Notes: generated from the letters alone by a model not told the origin. DNA of 64,000 nucleotides from Rhizobiaceae bacterium (GCA_030065115.1 JASJDO010000001.1:1-64000); one strand, 5' to 3'. Shown: positions 47,052 to 58,899, numbered from the stretch's first letter. Made by a program: numbers and translations.

Positions 47052-47783
47052 ATGGCTGACTATCAAGAAAATCAAATGAACTACGGTTCAGCAACACGTG
47101 CCAGTGTGCAATATGATGAGGGCCTGCGCTCTTACATGCTGGGTATTTACAATTACATGGCGCTAGGCATTGCGTTTACCGCTGTTGTCACACTTGCTGT
47201 CATGAACGTGCCCGCATTTCTCGCATTTGTGGGGCAGATGCCTTGGCTCTTCTTCATTCTGCTGATTGGCGCAAGCATGTTCGGACCAAACATGATCCTG
47301 AACTCACGCAGCGTGGCAACGGCGCATGTGGCATTCTGGGGCTATGCAGCACTTTGGGGCATTGCAATGGCTCCGATGATGTATGTGTACCTGAACGCAG
47401 CACCAAACATGGTTGTTCAGGCGTTTGCAATTACCGCCGCCTTGTTCGGCTCGATGAGTGTTATCGGGTATACAACCAAGAAAAACCTGTCTGGCATCGG
47501 CCAATTCGCAGTAATGGCAGTTATTGGTGTGTTGATTGCGATGGTGGTTAACTGGTTTATGCAGAGCACTATGTTCAGCCTGATCATTTCTGGTGTTTAT
47601 GTGCTTGCAATCTCCGCAATTACTGCATGGGAAACCCAGGAAATCAAAAACATGTATGATGCTGGACATGAAGGCGATGTTGCCACAAGAAAATCAATTT
47701 TCGGCGCATTCCTTCTGTATGGAAGCTTCATTTCCATGTTCGTTCACATCTTGAACATTCTTGGAATTATGGGCGACGAGTAA
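47052..47783 (+). CDS. Bax inhibitor-1 / YccA family membrane protein
   Basis: This 243-residue protein has seven likely membrane helices. It is of the BI-1 (TMBIM) family, related to E. coli YbhL and YccA. The signature helix regions are YMALGIAFTAVVTLAVM near the N-terminus and ITAWETQEIKNMYDAG near the C-terminus, with the last helix LYGSFISMFVHILNILGI. YccA interacts with FtsH. The ATG at 47052 gives a soluble glutamine-rich start as in close relatives; earlier in-frame starts exist at 47010 and 47034. It has its own terminator 29 bases after the stop. Confidence 0.92.
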   Translation: MADYQENQMNYGSATRASVQYDEGLRSYMLGIYNYMALGIAFTAVVTLAVMNVPAFLAFVGQMPWLFFILLIGASMFGPNMILNSRSVATAHVAFWGYAALWGIAMAPMMYVYLNAAPNMVVQAFAITAALFGSMSVIGYTTKKNLSGIGQFAVMAVIGVLIAMVVNWFMQSTMFSLIISGVYVLAISAITAWETQEIKNMYDAGHEGDVATRKSIFGAFLLYGSFISMFVHILNILGIMGDE

Positions 47784-47811
47784 GTCTCGTCAGCCGACCA
47801 TAACCTATCAG

Positions 47812-47836
47812 CGGCGCCTTTAACGGCGCCGTTTTT
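47812..47836 (+). terminator. Intrinsic terminator of the BI-1 family gene
   Basis: CGGCGCC (47812-47818) pairs perfectly with GGCGCCG (47825-47831) around a TTTAAC loop, followed by five T. It lies 29 bases after the gene's stop and before the convergent DUF2794 gene. Confidence 0.93.
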
Positions 47837-47862
47837 GTTTGTCCTTTGTTCGGAAACAGGTT

Positions 47863-48225
47863 CTAGACTGTTGTCAGTTTAGGTTTCTTCTGAAGAATCT
47901 TGAGCACGGTTTTGAGGTCGTGCCCGCGCTTCAAGATCAGTCCATTAGCATTGATCACTGACCAGGCGCCCTGTCTGCGGGCGAGTTTTGGTTGCTTCTC
48001 TATGGTGTATAACGGGACTTCACTGGCTCTTTTGAATATTGAAAAGACTGCCCGGTCTTTCAGCATGTCGATGGCGTAATCCCGCCATTCACCGGTTCCG
48101 ACATGAAAGCTGTAAAGTTGGATTAGAGCATCGATCTCGCGACGATCGAAAGCAACGACTTCGGGCGCTTTTTGCTGCTTTTGCGCAGAAAGGGGCACCA
48201 CGTTCGAACCAGGCATAATATTCAT
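47863..48225 (-). CDS. DUF2794 family protein
   Basis: This 120-residue protein is recognisable by FDRREIDALIQLYSFHVGTGEWRDYAIDMLKDRAVFSIFKRASEVPLYTIEK, a pattern nearly confined to Alphaproteobacteria. The function is unknown. It is predicted soluble, with a conserved basic tail. The ATG at 48225 was used; a second Met three codons on (MPGSN) is equally possible. A short palindrome at 48259-48274 stands about 35 bases upstream. Confidence 0.9.
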   Translation of the reverse strand: MNIMPGSNVVPLSAQKQQKAPEVVAFDRREIDALIQLYSFHVGTGEWRDYAIDMLKDRAVFSIFKRASEVPLYTIEKQPKLARRQGAWSVINANGLILKRGHDLKTVLKILQKKPKLTTV

Positions 48226-48258
48226 GGTGAGATCATGAAACTGAAAAGACGTGAATGC

Positions 48259-48274
48259 AACTGAAAATTCAGTT
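48259..48274 (-). promoter_or_regulatory. Short palindrome upstream of the DUF2794 gene
   Basis: AACTGAA and TTCAGTT form seven-base arms around two A, 34 bases before the DUF2794 ATG. The size could suit a dimeric regulator, but short palindromes of this kind occur by chance. Confidence 0.3.
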
Positions 48275-48389
48275 CAAACACGGGCAAAAAATGAGACTAT
48301 CGGGTCCATTAACAGGTGGATTAGAAATTTTGCCATGAAATGATCACAAATCGATCAAGATTACGACTTTTTGCACTGTAATTATGTAA

Positions 48390-48527
48390 CCGTTGCCTCA
48401 GACGGTCCGGCTTGAACATCACCGGTTTTCAGCCCCCCCAGCCCCCGGCGGTAACAAGCCGGACCTCACATTCTGGGTAACATTTAATCCCCATATTCCT
48501 CGACCGGCTTTTGCCGGTCTTTTTTTG
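48390..48527 (+). ncRNA. Candidate small RNA with long hairpin and intrinsic terminator
   Basis: No plus-strand gene precedes the terminator at 48502-48526, so something else is likely terminated there. Upstream lies a long nested hairpin: GTTGCC-T-CAGA (48392-48402) pairs with TCTG-GGTAAC (48472-48481) with one bulge, then an internal loop, then a perfect 11-base helix GGTCCGGCTTG (48404-48414) with CAAGCCGGACC (48455-48465). The apical part (48415-48454) is rich in C (seven in a row, then five) and could be unpaired. The gap is otherwise AT-rich, with -10-like TAATTAT at about 48379-48385. The shape recalls 6S-like or trans-acting sRNAs, but I cannot match a family. Confidence 0.55.
48502..48526 (+). 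terminator. Intrinsic terminator without upstream plus-strand gene
   Basis: GACCGGC (48502-48508) pairs perfectly with GCCGGTC (48513-48519) around TTTT, followed by seven T (48520-48526). Orientation is plus, while both flanking protein genes are on the minus strand. It is the 3' end of the candidate small RNA. Confidence 0.85.
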
Positions 48528-48531
48528 AGTT

Positions 48532-49281
48532 CTACAAGTCTTCTATATAGACAGCGCCAATAATGGGGCCTGGGTCGCCTTTGTCACTCATGGATTGAAG
48601 AATGAATGCAAAGCGATCATGACCATTGCGCTTGAGGTCAGAGATTGGATATTCAATGTTCAATCCTTCAGGCTTGATCATGCCAAGAGGTTGAAGATCA
48701 CTCATAATATTATGGTATTCGATCGTTTTGCCGGTATTTTCGCCACGCTTGATGTCTACGCTAGCCGCTTTCTTCAGTGAGACCAGATAGAGAGTGGCGT
48801 CGCCTACATTTGCTCCAGCATCAATTGAAATGCCAATACTGTTGTCATTGACCGATGCGTTGATGGGCACGGTCAAACCAATACCCCGTGCGTTGTGTTG
48901 AGAAATGACCTGTTGTATTGCGCTTTCGCGTGATCCGACAACGTGATTGCGGCCATTGATTACAGCTTGAGGCGTATAGACCTGACTTTCACGCATGGAA
49001 CGTGCGTAGCCATATTGGCGCAATGTATTGCCTTTTGATGCAAAAACATCTTTCCAGCCCAGATAGTCCCAATAGTCCACGTGAACACTGATCGAGAGGA
49101 TGTCGCCATCTTTTGCATATTTCTCGACAATTTTGTCCGCAGGGGGGCATGAGTGGCACCCTTGGCTGGTGAATACTTCCACCACGGCTTTTGGTGTCTT
49201 TATGCTAGCAGCATCAGCTATGTTCACCGAGAACATCATTGCTGACAGAAGCATAATGCTTTTTTGATTAAATTTACTCAC
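48532..49281 (-). CDS. Secreted DUF1223 thioredoxin-like protein
   Basis: This 249-residue protein has a signal peptide (SIMLLSAMMFSVNIADAA). It has the DUF1223 pattern VEVFTSQGCHSCPPADK with a CxxC pair like a thioredoxin active site, then HVDYWDYLGWKDVFAS and YTPQAVINGR. It is predicted periplasmic. The function is unknown, possibly in redox folding or metal binding. The start is a GTG at 49281 with GGGAG nine bases upstream. It lies downstream of acnA but beyond the acnA terminator. Confidence 0.9.
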   Translation of the reverse strand: MSKFNQKSIMLLSAMMFSVNIADAASIKTPKAVVEVFTSQGCHSCPPADKIVEKYAKDGDILSISVHVDYWDYLGWKDVFASKGNTLRQYGYARSMRESQVYTPQAVINGRNHVVGSRESAIQQVISQHNARGIGLTVPINASVNDNSIGISIDAGANVGDATLYLVSLKKAASVDIKRGENTGKTIEYHNIMSDLQPLGMIKPEGLNIEYPISDLKRNGHDRFAFILQSMSDKGDPGPIIGAVYIEDL

Positions 49282-49381
49282 TACGTCGGGCTCCCAGTAC
49301 CTTCATAGAAGTTAGTGGGGTCACTTGTAAATTGCTACTCACAAGACGGTGACACACAAGTTTGTGTATTTTCCTCTAAAA

Positions 49382-49410
49382 AGGCCGCCCTTTTTACCAA
49401 AAGGCGGCCT
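49382..49410 (-). terminator. Intrinsic terminator of acnA
   Basis: On the minus strand AGGCCGCC (49403-49410) pairs with GGCGGCCT (49382-49389) around a 13-base loop and is followed by T residues (A-run 49378-49382 on plus). It lies about 20 bases after the acnA stop. Confidence 0.9.
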
Positions 49411-49430
49411 AATTTGTAATTTTTTGCAGT

Positions 49431-52130
49431 TTAGGCTGCGCGGTTCAGGTTGCGCAATACATAGTGGAGAATGCCGCCTGCATTGTAGTAATCAAGTTCG
49501 TCCTCAGTATCTACACGAACCAGAAGTTCAATGTTTTTGACCGATCCGTCACCATAGGTGATTTCTGCTGTTACGGTCTGGCGCGGCTTAAGGTCGGCAA
49601 GGCCCTGAATGGTAACCTGCTCGTCACCCTTCATGCCCAGGCTTTCCCAGCTGTCATCACCGGTAAATACAAGTGGCAGAACGCCCATGCCAATCAGGTT
49701 AGAGCGGTGAATACGCTCAAATGACTGAGTGATAACGGCGCGAACGCCCAGAAGCCGTGTGCCCTTGGCTGCCCAATCCCGGGAAGAGCCGGTTCCGTAT
49801 TCCTTGCCAGCGAAGATCACCAAAGGCGTGCCTTCTTCCTTGTAACGCATGGCGACATCATACATTGCACCCTGTTCACCAGATGGATAATGCTTGGAGA
49901 AGCCACCTTCCACGTCATTCAGCATCTGGTTCTTGATGCGAATGTTGGCAAAAGTGCCGCGCATCATGATTTCGTGGTTGCCACGACGTGAACCGTAGGA
50001 GTTGAAGTCGATCGGGCGTACCTGACGATCTGTCAGATAACCGCCTGCAGGCGTATCAGACTTGAATGAACCTGCTGGTGAAATATGGTCTGTTGTGATT
50101 GAGTCTGCAAAGAGACCAAGAATACGTGCGCCATTGATGTCATCAATCGGCTCGGCTTCCATGGTCATGCCTTCAAAGTAAGGCGGGTTCTGCACGTAAG
50201 TAGATTGTGACGACCAGCCATAGGTTTCGCCACCTTCTACCTCGATTTCCTGCCATCCGGCATCACCCTTGAAAGCGTTGCCGTAGCGGGTGTGGAACAT
50301 TTCTTCGTTGATGGATGTGCGGATCAGGTCTGCAATCTCTGTTGAAGAAGGCCAGATGTCTTTGAGGTATATGTCATTGCCATCCTGATCCTGGCCCAGT
50401 GGGTCAGTGTTCAGGTTCACATGCATGGAGCCTGCAATTGCATAGGCAACAACCAAAGGTGGTGAAGCCAGATAGTTAGCACGACAATCCGGGCTTACCC
50501 GGCCTTCGAAGTTGCGGTTCCCCGAAAGAACGGATGTTGCCAGCACATCATTATCGTTGATCGCTTTGGAAATAGGCTCCGGCAAAGGACCTGAGTTACC
50601 GATACAGGTTGTACAACCGTAACCTACGAGGTTGAACCCAAGCGCATCCAGATCGTCCTGAAGGTTTGCCTTCTCAAGATAGTCTGTCACGATTTGTGAG
50701 CCAGGAGCGAGAGATGTTTTAACCCAGGGTTTGACGGTAAGGCCTTTGGCACGTGCGTTGCGTGCAAGAAGACCTGCGCCGATCATGACTGACGGGTTGG
50801 ACGTGTTGGTACAGGACGTAATCGCTGCAATCACAACATCGCCATCATCGATCTTGTAGTTGGAATTCGCGACTTCGTGGCGTTTCTCTTCACCCTTTTT
50901 GAGGATGTTGCCTGACTTGATGCCTTCAGCTGCTTTTGCGAATTCAGTGTCAGCGTTTGCAAGCACAACACGGTCCTGTGGACGTTTCGGGCCGGAGATT
51001 GACGGTACAACGTCCTCAAGTTTCAGAGATAGTGTTGAAGAGAAGACCGGGTCTGGTGTGTCATCTGCACGCCACATGCCTTGTGCCTTGGCATATTCTT
51101 CAACCAAGGCAACACGATCCGCTTCACGGCCTGTCGAGCGCAGGTAATTGAGTGAATCATCATCAACCGGGAAGAACCCACAGGTAGCACCATATTCCGG
51201 CGCCATGTTGGCGATTGTCGCCTGATCTTCAAGTGAAAGGTTGGACAGGCCTGAACCGTAAAACTCAACGAACTTGCCAACCACGCCTTTTTGACGAAGC
51301 ATTTCAACCACTGTAAGCACGAGGTCTGTCGCTGTGGTGCCCTCGGTGAGTGAACCAGTGAGCTCGAAGCCGATGACTTCAGGCACCAGCATGGTGACCG
51401 GTTGGCCAAGCATGGCGGCTTCGGCTTCGATTCCACCAACGCCCCAACCAAGAACAGAAAGGCCGTTGACCATTGTCGTATGAGAGTCCGTGCCAACCAG
51501 AGTATCCGGGTAAGCAACGGTTGTCCCGTCGATGTCTTTCGTCCAAACGGTTTGAGCGAGGTTCTCAAGGTTAACCTGGTGACAGATGCCTGTGCCTGGA
51601 GGAACAACGCGGAAATTGTCAAACGCCTGCTGACCCCATTTCAGGAATGTGTATCGCTCGCCATTGCGTTCATATTCACGGTCCACATTCATGGTGAAGG
51701 CTTTATCGTTCGCGAAATAATCAACCATCACTGAGTGGTCGATCACGAGGTCTACCGGTACCTGCGGGTTAATGGCTTTTGTGTCACCGCCAAGGTTGGC
51801 GGTTGCGTCGCGCATGGCGGCCAAGTCAACAACTGCGGGCACGCCGGTAAAGTCCTGCATCAACACGCGGGCAGGGCGATAGGCGATCTCGGTTTCCTCG
51901 GAGCCTTTATTGTCGAGCCATTTTGCGACAGCCTTGATGTCGTCCGCAGTAACAGAGCGACCATCTTCAAAGCGCAGAAGGTTTTCCAGAAGAACTTTCA
52001 AAGAAAATGGCAAACGGGAAATCCCGTCCAAACCGTTCTTCTCTGCTTCAACCAGTGAATAGTAAGTGTATTCCTTGCCGTTCACGGTCATAGTGGTTCT
52101 ACAATTAAAGCTGTCGAGCGAATTCAACAT
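49431..52130 (-). CDS. acnA: Aconitate hydratase A
   Basis: AcnA isomerises citrate to isocitrate in the TCA cycle with a [4Fe-4S] cluster. The 899-residue protein has cluster ligands in [16 protein letters not shown] and [33 protein letters not shown], and the swivelling C-terminal domain with [16 protein letters not shown]. The first residues [21 protein letters not shown] match rhizobial AcnA, so the start at 52130 is favoured over an in-frame ATG 13 codons later. It is divergent from ccmA, with about 170 bases between. Confidence 0.98.
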   Translation of the reverse strand: MLNSLDSFNCRTTMTVNGKEYTYYSLVEAEKNGLDGISRLPFSLKVLLENLLRFEDGRSVTADDIKAVAKWLDNKGSEETEIAYRPARVLMQDFTGVPAVVDLAAMRDATANLGGDTKAINPQVPVDLVIDHSVMVDYFANDKAFTMNVDREYERNGERYTFLKWGQQAFDNFRVVPPGTGICHQVNLENLAQTVWTKDIDGTTVAYPDTLVGTDSHTTMVNGLSVLGWGVGGIEAEAAMLGQPVTMLVPEVIGFELTGSLTEGTTATDLVLTVVEMLRQKGVVGKFVEFYGSGLSNLSLEDQATIANMAPEYGATCGFFPVDDDSLNYLRSTGREADRVALVEEYAKAQGMWRADDTPDPVFSSTLSLKLEDVVPSISGPKRPQDRVVLANADTEFAKAAEGIKSGNILKKGEEKRHEVANSNYKIDDGDVVIAAITSCTNTSNPSVMIGAGLLARNARAKGLTVKPWVKTSLAPGSQIVTDYLEKANLQDDLDALGFNLVGYGCTTCIGNSGPLPEPISKAINDNDVLATSVLSGNRNFEGRVSPDCRANYLASPPLVVAYAIAGSMHVNLNTDPLGQDQDGNDIYLKDIWPSSTEIADLIRTSINEEMFHTRYGNAFKGDAGWQEIEVEGGETYGWSSQSTYVQNPPYFEGMTMEAEPIDDINGARILGLFADSITTDHISPAGSFKSDTPAGGYLTDRQVRPIDFNSYGSRRGNHEIMMRGTFANIRIKNQMLNDVEGGFSKHYPSGEQGAMYDVAMRYKEEGTPLVIFAGKEYGTGSSRDWAAKGTRLLGVRAVITQSFERIHRSNLIGMGVLPLVFTGDDSWESLGMKGDEQVTIQGLADLKPRQTVTAEITYGDGSVKNIELLVRVDTEDELDYYNAGGILHYVLRNLNRAA

Positions 52131-52303
52131 ATAGCAATTCCATATTTTTCGGGTTGCGGTTGAGCGCTACCGGGAGGAGGTGCGCTGAGTTGTGGCCGTT
52201 ATAGGCAGAATGTCTGAAGATGTGAAGCGTTCTTTGGTCGAATGCCAATCTGCACTGCATTAGCGCTTTGCGCGCAGTAATTTAACGGCTAAAGACACTG
52301 ATC

Positions 52304-52912
52304 ATGAAGTTGTGTGTTGAAAACATGGCGTTGATGCGCGCTGGTGAAGAAGTGGTGCGGGATATCTCGTTTGAGTTGAACGCTGGTGAGGCACTTGTGG
52401 TAACCGGCGAGAATGGCTCCGGGAAATCCACGACCTTGCGAGGTGTGGCCGGACTTCTGCCCTTGGCAAGCGGCGAGATTTCCCTGGTTGATGACACTGG
52501 TAAGGTGTTTGAAAACCCGGTGCGAGAATATTGTCACTATCTCGGCCATAAAAACGGAATGAAGCCATCTTTGAGCGTACGTGAGAATCTGGATTTCTGG
52601 CAAAAATTCATGGGCGAAAACCTTCTGAGTGTAGAAGAAGCTCTCGAGGAAGTAGACCTGAGCCACACTATTGATCTCCCCTATTATTACCTTTCTGCGG
52701 GTCAGAAACGCCGCGTTGCGATTGCGCGGTTGTTGGTTTCCGACCGTCCTATATGGATATTGGATGAACCCACATCGGGACTGGATGCTCAATCCGTCAC
52801 CCTGTTTACATCGCTTGCGAAGGCTTTTGTTGAGGATGATGGGATTCTGATTGCCGCAACGCATTTGCCATTAGGTCTTGATAAAACCAAAACCCTGGAG
52901 ATTGGCAGCTAA
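52304..52912 (+). CDS. ccmA: Cytochrome c maturation ABC ATPase CcmA
   Basis: CcmA powers the CcmABCD complex that releases heme-loaded CcmE for c-type cytochrome assembly. The 202-residue ATPase has Walker A GENGSGKSTTLRG, signature YLSAGQKRRVAIARLL, and Walker B IWILDEPTSGLDA. Its stop overlaps the ccmB start by one base (TAATG). acnA-ccm divergence is common in Hyphomicrobiales. Confidence 0.96.
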   Translation: MKLCVENMALMRAGEEVVRDISFELNAGEALVVTGENGSGKSTTLRGVAGLLPLASGEISLVDDTGKVFENPVREYCHYLGHKNGMKPSLSVRENLDFWQKFMGENLLSVEEALEEVDLSHTIDLPYYYLSAGQKRRVAIARLLVSDRPIWILDEPTSGLDAQSVTLFTSLAKAFVEDDGILIAATHLPLGLDKTKTLEIGS

Positions 52913-53571
52913 TGCTGGCGCTCCTCAAACGTGAGATCAGGATTGCGTGGCGCGCAGGGGGAGGAGCACTCACAGGTGTTCTCTTCTTTCTGGCCGTTGT
53001 GACCGTATTTCCATTTGCTGTTGGACCGGATACCAAACTTCTTTCTCATCTCGCGCCAGCGATTTTGTGGATTGGCGCATTGCTCGCCAGCCTGTTGGGT
53101 TTGGACCGGATGTTTGCTCAGGAACGGGAAGATGGTTCACTCGACATGTTAGTAATGCAAGGCCATCCGCTGATGCTGGTTTTCTTTATGAAAGCATTTG
53201 CTCATTGGCTGATGTCCGGTTTGCCATTGGTTTTGGCAACACCCTTGTTCGGTATCATGTTAAACCTGTCTCCGCTTGGTATTGGCGCAACCATGATCAC
53301 CTTGCTTGCAGGAACGCCTGCGATCTCGTTTATCGGTGCTGCAGGTGCATCAGTTGCGGTGAAACTGCCGCGCGGAGGCATGTTGATTTCGGTTTTGGTG
53401 CTGCCTCTGGTGATTCCGGTACTTGTTTTTGGAATTGCAGCGATTACCGGGGCTTTGACTGATCCTGCGCCGTTTACGACACCATTCCTGTTTTTGTGCG
53501 CTATAACTCTTTTCACGTCCGTGTTAGGTCCTCTTGCTGCCAGCGTGATGTTGCGGCATTCTGCCGACTGA
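52912..53571 (+). CDS. ccmB: Cytochrome c maturation permease CcmB
   Basis: CcmB is the membrane partner of CcmA, 219 residues with six hydrophobic helices. Family features are LLKREIRIAWRAGGGALTGVLFFL at the N-terminus and FAQEREDGSLDMLVMQGHPL after helix 2. It overlaps ccmA by one base at its ATG and is followed by ccmC after 26 bases. Confidence 0.96.
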   Translation: MLALLKREIRIAWRAGGGALTGVLFFLAVVTVFPFAVGPDTKLLSHLAPAILWIGALLASLLGLDRMFAQEREDGSLDMLVMQGHPLMLVFFMKAFAHWLMSGLPLVLATPLFGIMLNLSPLGIGATMITLLAGTPAISFIGAAGASVAVKLPRGGMLISVLVLPLVIPVLVFGIAAITGALTDPAPFTTPFLFLCAITLFTSVLGPLAASVMLRHSAD

Positions 53572-53597
53572 CAATTTGACATGACGAAGATTATTTG

Positions 53598-54362
53598 ATG
53601 ACCATGACAAGCGAAACTGCGATCCGATCCAATGCCAGTAACTTGTGGGGTCTAGCAAACCCGACACGGTTTATGGGTTTTGCCAATCGCGCAATCCCGG
53701 TTCTGGGTATTGCGACAATGTTGTTGTTCGCGATCGGACTTTACTTGTCTTTCACCGCACCGGAAGACTACCAGCAGGGATATACCGTGCTGATCATGTT
53801 CATTCATGTGCCAGCGGCCTGGCTTGCCATGATGACCTATTCCGTCATGAGCATCTCTGCACTTGGATCGATTGTGTGGCGTCATCCCTTGGCGGATGTC
53901 TCTCTTCGTACCGCTGCGCCCCTGGGTGCTGTTTTCACATTCCTGGCTCTCGCAACCGGCTCACTATGGGGCAAGCCCATGTGGGGCACATGGTGGGAAT
54001 GGGACGCCCGAATGACTTCAGTATTGATCCTGTTCATTATCTATCTGGGTATCATCGCGCTTTCAAAGGCATTTGATGAACCATCTGAAGCCGCGCAACC
54101 GCTCGCTATCATGACGCTGGTTGGTGTGCCGTTGCTTCCGATCATCAAGTTCTCAGTCGACTGGTGGAATACGCTTCACCAGCCTGCAAGCGTTTCCCGC
54201 TTTGACAGGCCTGCCATGGGACCGGAGTTTCTCTACCCTCTGTTGATCATGGCCTTGGCGTATATGGCTTTGTTTTTTACCCTTCATTTCATGTCGATGC
54301 GAAATGAAGTGCTCGCTCGTAGAATTCGCGCCATGAAAATGAAACAGGCGAGGAGAAAATAG
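53598..54362 (+). CDS. ccmC: Heme-handling membrane protein CcmC
   Basis: CcmC presents heme to CcmE in the periplasm. The 254-residue protein has six membrane helices and the tryptophan-rich WWD-type motif WGKPMWGTWWEWDARMTS, flanked by the heme-ligand histidines (in MFIHVPAAW and WWNTLHQPAS). The ATG at 53598 was preferred over the TTG just before it. Its end precedes ccmD by two bases. Confidence 0.97.
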   Translation: MTMTSETAIRSNASNLWGLANPTRFMGFANRAIPVLGIATMLLFAIGLYLSFTAPEDYQQGYTVLIMFIHVPAAWLAMMTYSVMSISALGSIVWRHPLADVSLRTAAPLGAVFTFLALATGSLWGKPMWGTWWEWDARMTSVLILFIIYLGIIALSKAFDEPSEAAQPLAIMTLVGVPLLPIIKFSVDWWNTLHQPASVSRFDRPAMGPEFLYPLLIMALAYMALFFTLHFMSMRNEVLARRIRAMKMKQARRK

Positions 54363-54364
54363 TC

Positions 54365-54520
54365 ATGTTTGGTGAACATGCAGCGTTTATCATTCCCTCC
54401 TATTTGATCAGTTTCGTTGCGTTGGCGGGGGCAAGTTTGGTGATTTGGCGAACGCATATTGCCAGAAAAAAAGAGCTCGCCCGTATGGAAGCTCAGATGG
54501 ATCAAGCTAATAATGAATGA
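54365..54520 (+). CDS. ccmD: Heme exporter protein CcmD
   Basis: This tiny protein of 51 residues stabilises the CcmABC-CcmE complex. It has a short polar N-terminus (MFGEHAAFIIPSY), one membrane helix (LISFVALAGASLVIW) and a basic charged tail (RTHIARKKELARMEAQ), the standard CcmD plan. It starts two bases after ccmC and overlaps ccmG by eight bases (ATGAATGA). Small size makes it easy to miss; position and pattern make the call secure. Confidence 0.93.
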   Translation: MFGEHAAFIIPSYLISFVALAGASLVIWRTHIARKKELARMEAQMDQANNE

Positions 54521-55091
54521 CTCGCCGTCAAAAAAGCCAAATCTTTGGTTTGCGATTTTGCCATTGGCGGTGTTTCTGGCTTTGACAGGTGTATTTTATT
54601 CGCTGCTTTCAACTGAAGGGAGGGATACATCGGCTCTACCTTCTGCGTTACTCAACGATCCAGCGCCTGTGCTAATTGTGCCGCCACTTTCCGAAACGGG
54701 TTTGCCGGGTTTGGAAGCCGATACCTTCAAAAGTGGCAAGGTCAGTGTTGTTAATATTTTCGCATCCTGGTGTGTCCCGTGCCGACAGGAGCATCCGCAA
54801 ATCGTCAAACTCGGAGAAGACGAACGGATCCAATTGGTTGGCATCAATCACAAGGATAGCACAAGCAATGCGCTGACATTCTTGAGTGAACTCGGAAATC
54901 CCTATGATGTTATTGGTGTTGATCGTAGTGGACGTGCTGCAATTGAATGGGGTGTCTATGGTGTGCCTGAAACCTTTCTGGTAGATGGCAGTGGAGTGGT
55001 TTTCTACAAACATGTAGGACCCATCAGTCCTCAACAGTTAGAGGAGCAGATAATGCCTTTGCTTGAACAGAAGCTGGCGAACGCTACCTGA
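54513..55091 (+). CDS. ccmG: Thiol:disulfide interchange protein CcmG (DsbE)
   Basis: CcmG is a membrane-anchored periplasmic thioredoxin that reduces apocytochrome c before heme attachment. The 192-residue protein has an N-terminal anchor (FAILPLAVFLALTGVFYSLL), the active site FASWCVPCRQEHP, and GVYGVPETFLVDG with the cis-proline. The ATG at 54513 lies inside ccmD. A frame starting at 54459 would extend into ccmD without homology. Confidence 0.96.
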   Translation: MNDSPSKKPNLWFAILPLAVFLALTGVFYSLLSTEGRDTSALPSALLNDPAPVLIVPPLSETGLPGLEADTFKSGKVSVVNIFASWCVPCRQEHPQIVKLGEDERIQLVGINHKDSTSNALTFLSELGNPYDVIGVDRSGRAAIEWGVYGVPETFLVDGSGVVFYKHVGPISPQQLEEQIMPLLEQKLANAT

Positions 55092-55097
55092 CAAGAG

Positions 55098-55646
55098 ATG
55101 AACGATTTTCTGAAACCTTCTTTCAGCCATCGCACACCAGACGGTGATACGCATGGCCGCAATGTCTGCGACCATTGCGAGTTTATTCACTATGAAAATC
55201 CAAAAATCGTTGTCGGATCGGTCGTGCGTCATGAGGGCAAAATATTGCTTTGCCGTCGCGCAATTGAGCCCCGCAAGGGGTATTGGACAATTCCTGCCGG
55301 ATATATGGAGCTTCGAGAAACTCCGGAAGACGGCGCAAAGCGCGAAGCGATGGAAGAGGCGAATGCTGATTTGCACCTGGGAAGTCTGCTTGCAGTGTAT
55401 ACCGTGGAACGGTTGTCTCAGGTTCAGCTTATTTATCGCGCTACGCTCAATTCACCTGGATTCTCTGCAGGGGAAGAAAGCCTTGAAGTCGACCTTTTTG
55501 AATGGGATGACATCCCGTGGAATGATATCGCATTCCCGACAGTGCATTGGGCGCTTAATCATGATCGGGCAGTGGAGGCTGGTGAACTGATTGCTCCTCT
55601 CAAGAACCCTTTGGGTGGTGAGACGGACCTCAAAACCATGAAATAA
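55098..55646 (+). CDS. Nudix hydrolase with N-terminal zinc site
   Basis: This 182-residue protein has a short N-terminal zinc ribbon half ([14 protein letters not shown]), then a Nudix domain (about 38-165). The Nudix box [24 protein letters not shown] matches the consensus with alanine replacing the final glycine. ADP-ribose or NADH-like dinucleotides are typical substrates of NudC-related ribbon proteins; the true one is not visible. It starts six bases after ccmG, probably co-transcribed, but without evident link to cytochrome assembly. Confidence 0.93.
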   Translation: MNDFLKPSFSHRTPDGDTHGRNVCDHCEFIHYENPKIVVGSVVRHEGKILLCRRAIEPRKGYWTIPAGYMELRETPEDGAKREAMEEANADLHLGSLLAVYTVERLSQVQLIYRATLNSPGFSAGEESLEVDLFEWDDIPWNDIAFPTVHWALNHDRAVEAGELIAPLKNPLGGETDLKTMK

Positions 55647-55673
55647 AAAAGCGCCACGGTTTCCCGCAGCGCT
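55645..55673 (-). terminator. Intrinsic terminator of katG
   Basis: On the minus strand AGCGC pairs with GCGCT, extended by TGCGG/CCGTG around a GAAA tetraloop, followed by six T (55645-55650). It lies just past the katG stop and also separates it from the convergent Nudix gene. Confidence 0.88.
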
Positions 55674-55697
55674 CAATACTAGATCTGGCTCAACAAC

Positions 55698-57989
<2,292 letters not shown>

Positions 57990-58008
57990 TTATTGATAAG
58001 AAAAATTG

Positions 58009-58899
58009 ATGATTAATATCACCCTGAAACAACTTCGTTATTTCGATATACTCGCAAAAGAGGGGCATTTCGGCAGAGCGGCAGAAAAATGTGCGATTTC
58101 ACAACCTGCGCTCTCGATGCAAATCAAGGAATTGGAGGAAATTCTAGGCACATTGCTGATTGAAAGGTCTGCACGAAATATCCGGTTGACGGGATTTGGT
58201 GAACGGTTTCTCGTTCAGGTGAGAGAAGTCTTGAAATCGGTCGATGAGCTTGGGGACATGGCTCGAGCGGCAAAGGGAGACTTTTCGGGGCAGTTCCGGC
58301 TAGGTATAATTCCGACTGTGGCACCTTACCTGTTGCCAAAGATCATGCGTGAAATCTCCCTGGCCCGTCCTGGCCTGGAGACCCATGTCCGCGAAACCCA
58401 GACACAAAGGCTGGTGGAAGAATTACTTGATGGAAATCTGGATGCTGCGATCCTGGCGTTGCCGGTTTCTGAATCTGCACTGATGGAAGCGTTCCTGTTC
58501 ACGGAAGAGTTCGTCCTGGTGCGGTCTACGGGTGATGCAGACAAACAGCCGCCCAATCAGGAAACGTTGAAGGAGATGAAGCTTTTGCTCCTGGAAGAAG
58601 GTCATTGCTTTCGCGACCAGGCGTTATCGTTCTGCAGCATACCGACAAATCGTGCGCGCGAAACCCTTGATGGCAGTTCGCTTTCCACGCTTGTGCAAAT
58701 GGTTAGTGCCGGAATGGGCGTGACATTTATCCCGGAAATGGCGGTTGATATTGAGACGCGGTCTGCTGATGTTTTGACGCAACGGTTTGACAATCCAAAA
58801 CCTACGCGCACCATTGGAATGGTCTGGCGAAAAACCAACCCGCTTCATGATCAACTGGTTCAGATTGCCGGGCTTGTCAGAAAAGCAGCGACGCAATGA
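58009..58899 (+). CDS. oxyR: LysR-family peroxide sensor OxyR
   Basis: OxyR is a redox-sensing activator. The 296-residue protein has an N-terminal winged helix (LKQLRYFDILAKEGHFGRAAEKC...QPALSMQIKELE) and a substrate-binding-like domain that includes Cys200 and Cys209 in GHCFRDQALSFCS, the pair that forms a disulfide on oxidation. It is divergent from katG, a known target. The ATG at 58009 was chosen; a TTG directly before it is in frame. A VOC-family gene follows after 19 bases. Confidence 0.96.
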   Translation: MINITLKQLRYFDILAKEGHFGRAAEKCAISQPALSMQIKELEEILGTLLIERSARNIRLTGFGERFLVQVREVLKSVDELGDMARAAKGDFSGQFRLGIIPTVAPYLLPKIMREISLARPGLETHVRETQTQRLVEELLDGNLDAAILALPVSESALMEAFLFTEEFVLVRSTGDADKQPPNQETLKEMKLLLLEEGHCFRDQALSFCSIPTNRARETLDGSSLSTLVQMVSAGMGVTFIPEMAVDIETRSADVLTQRFDNPKPTRTIGMVWRKTNPLHDQLVQIAGLVRKAATQ

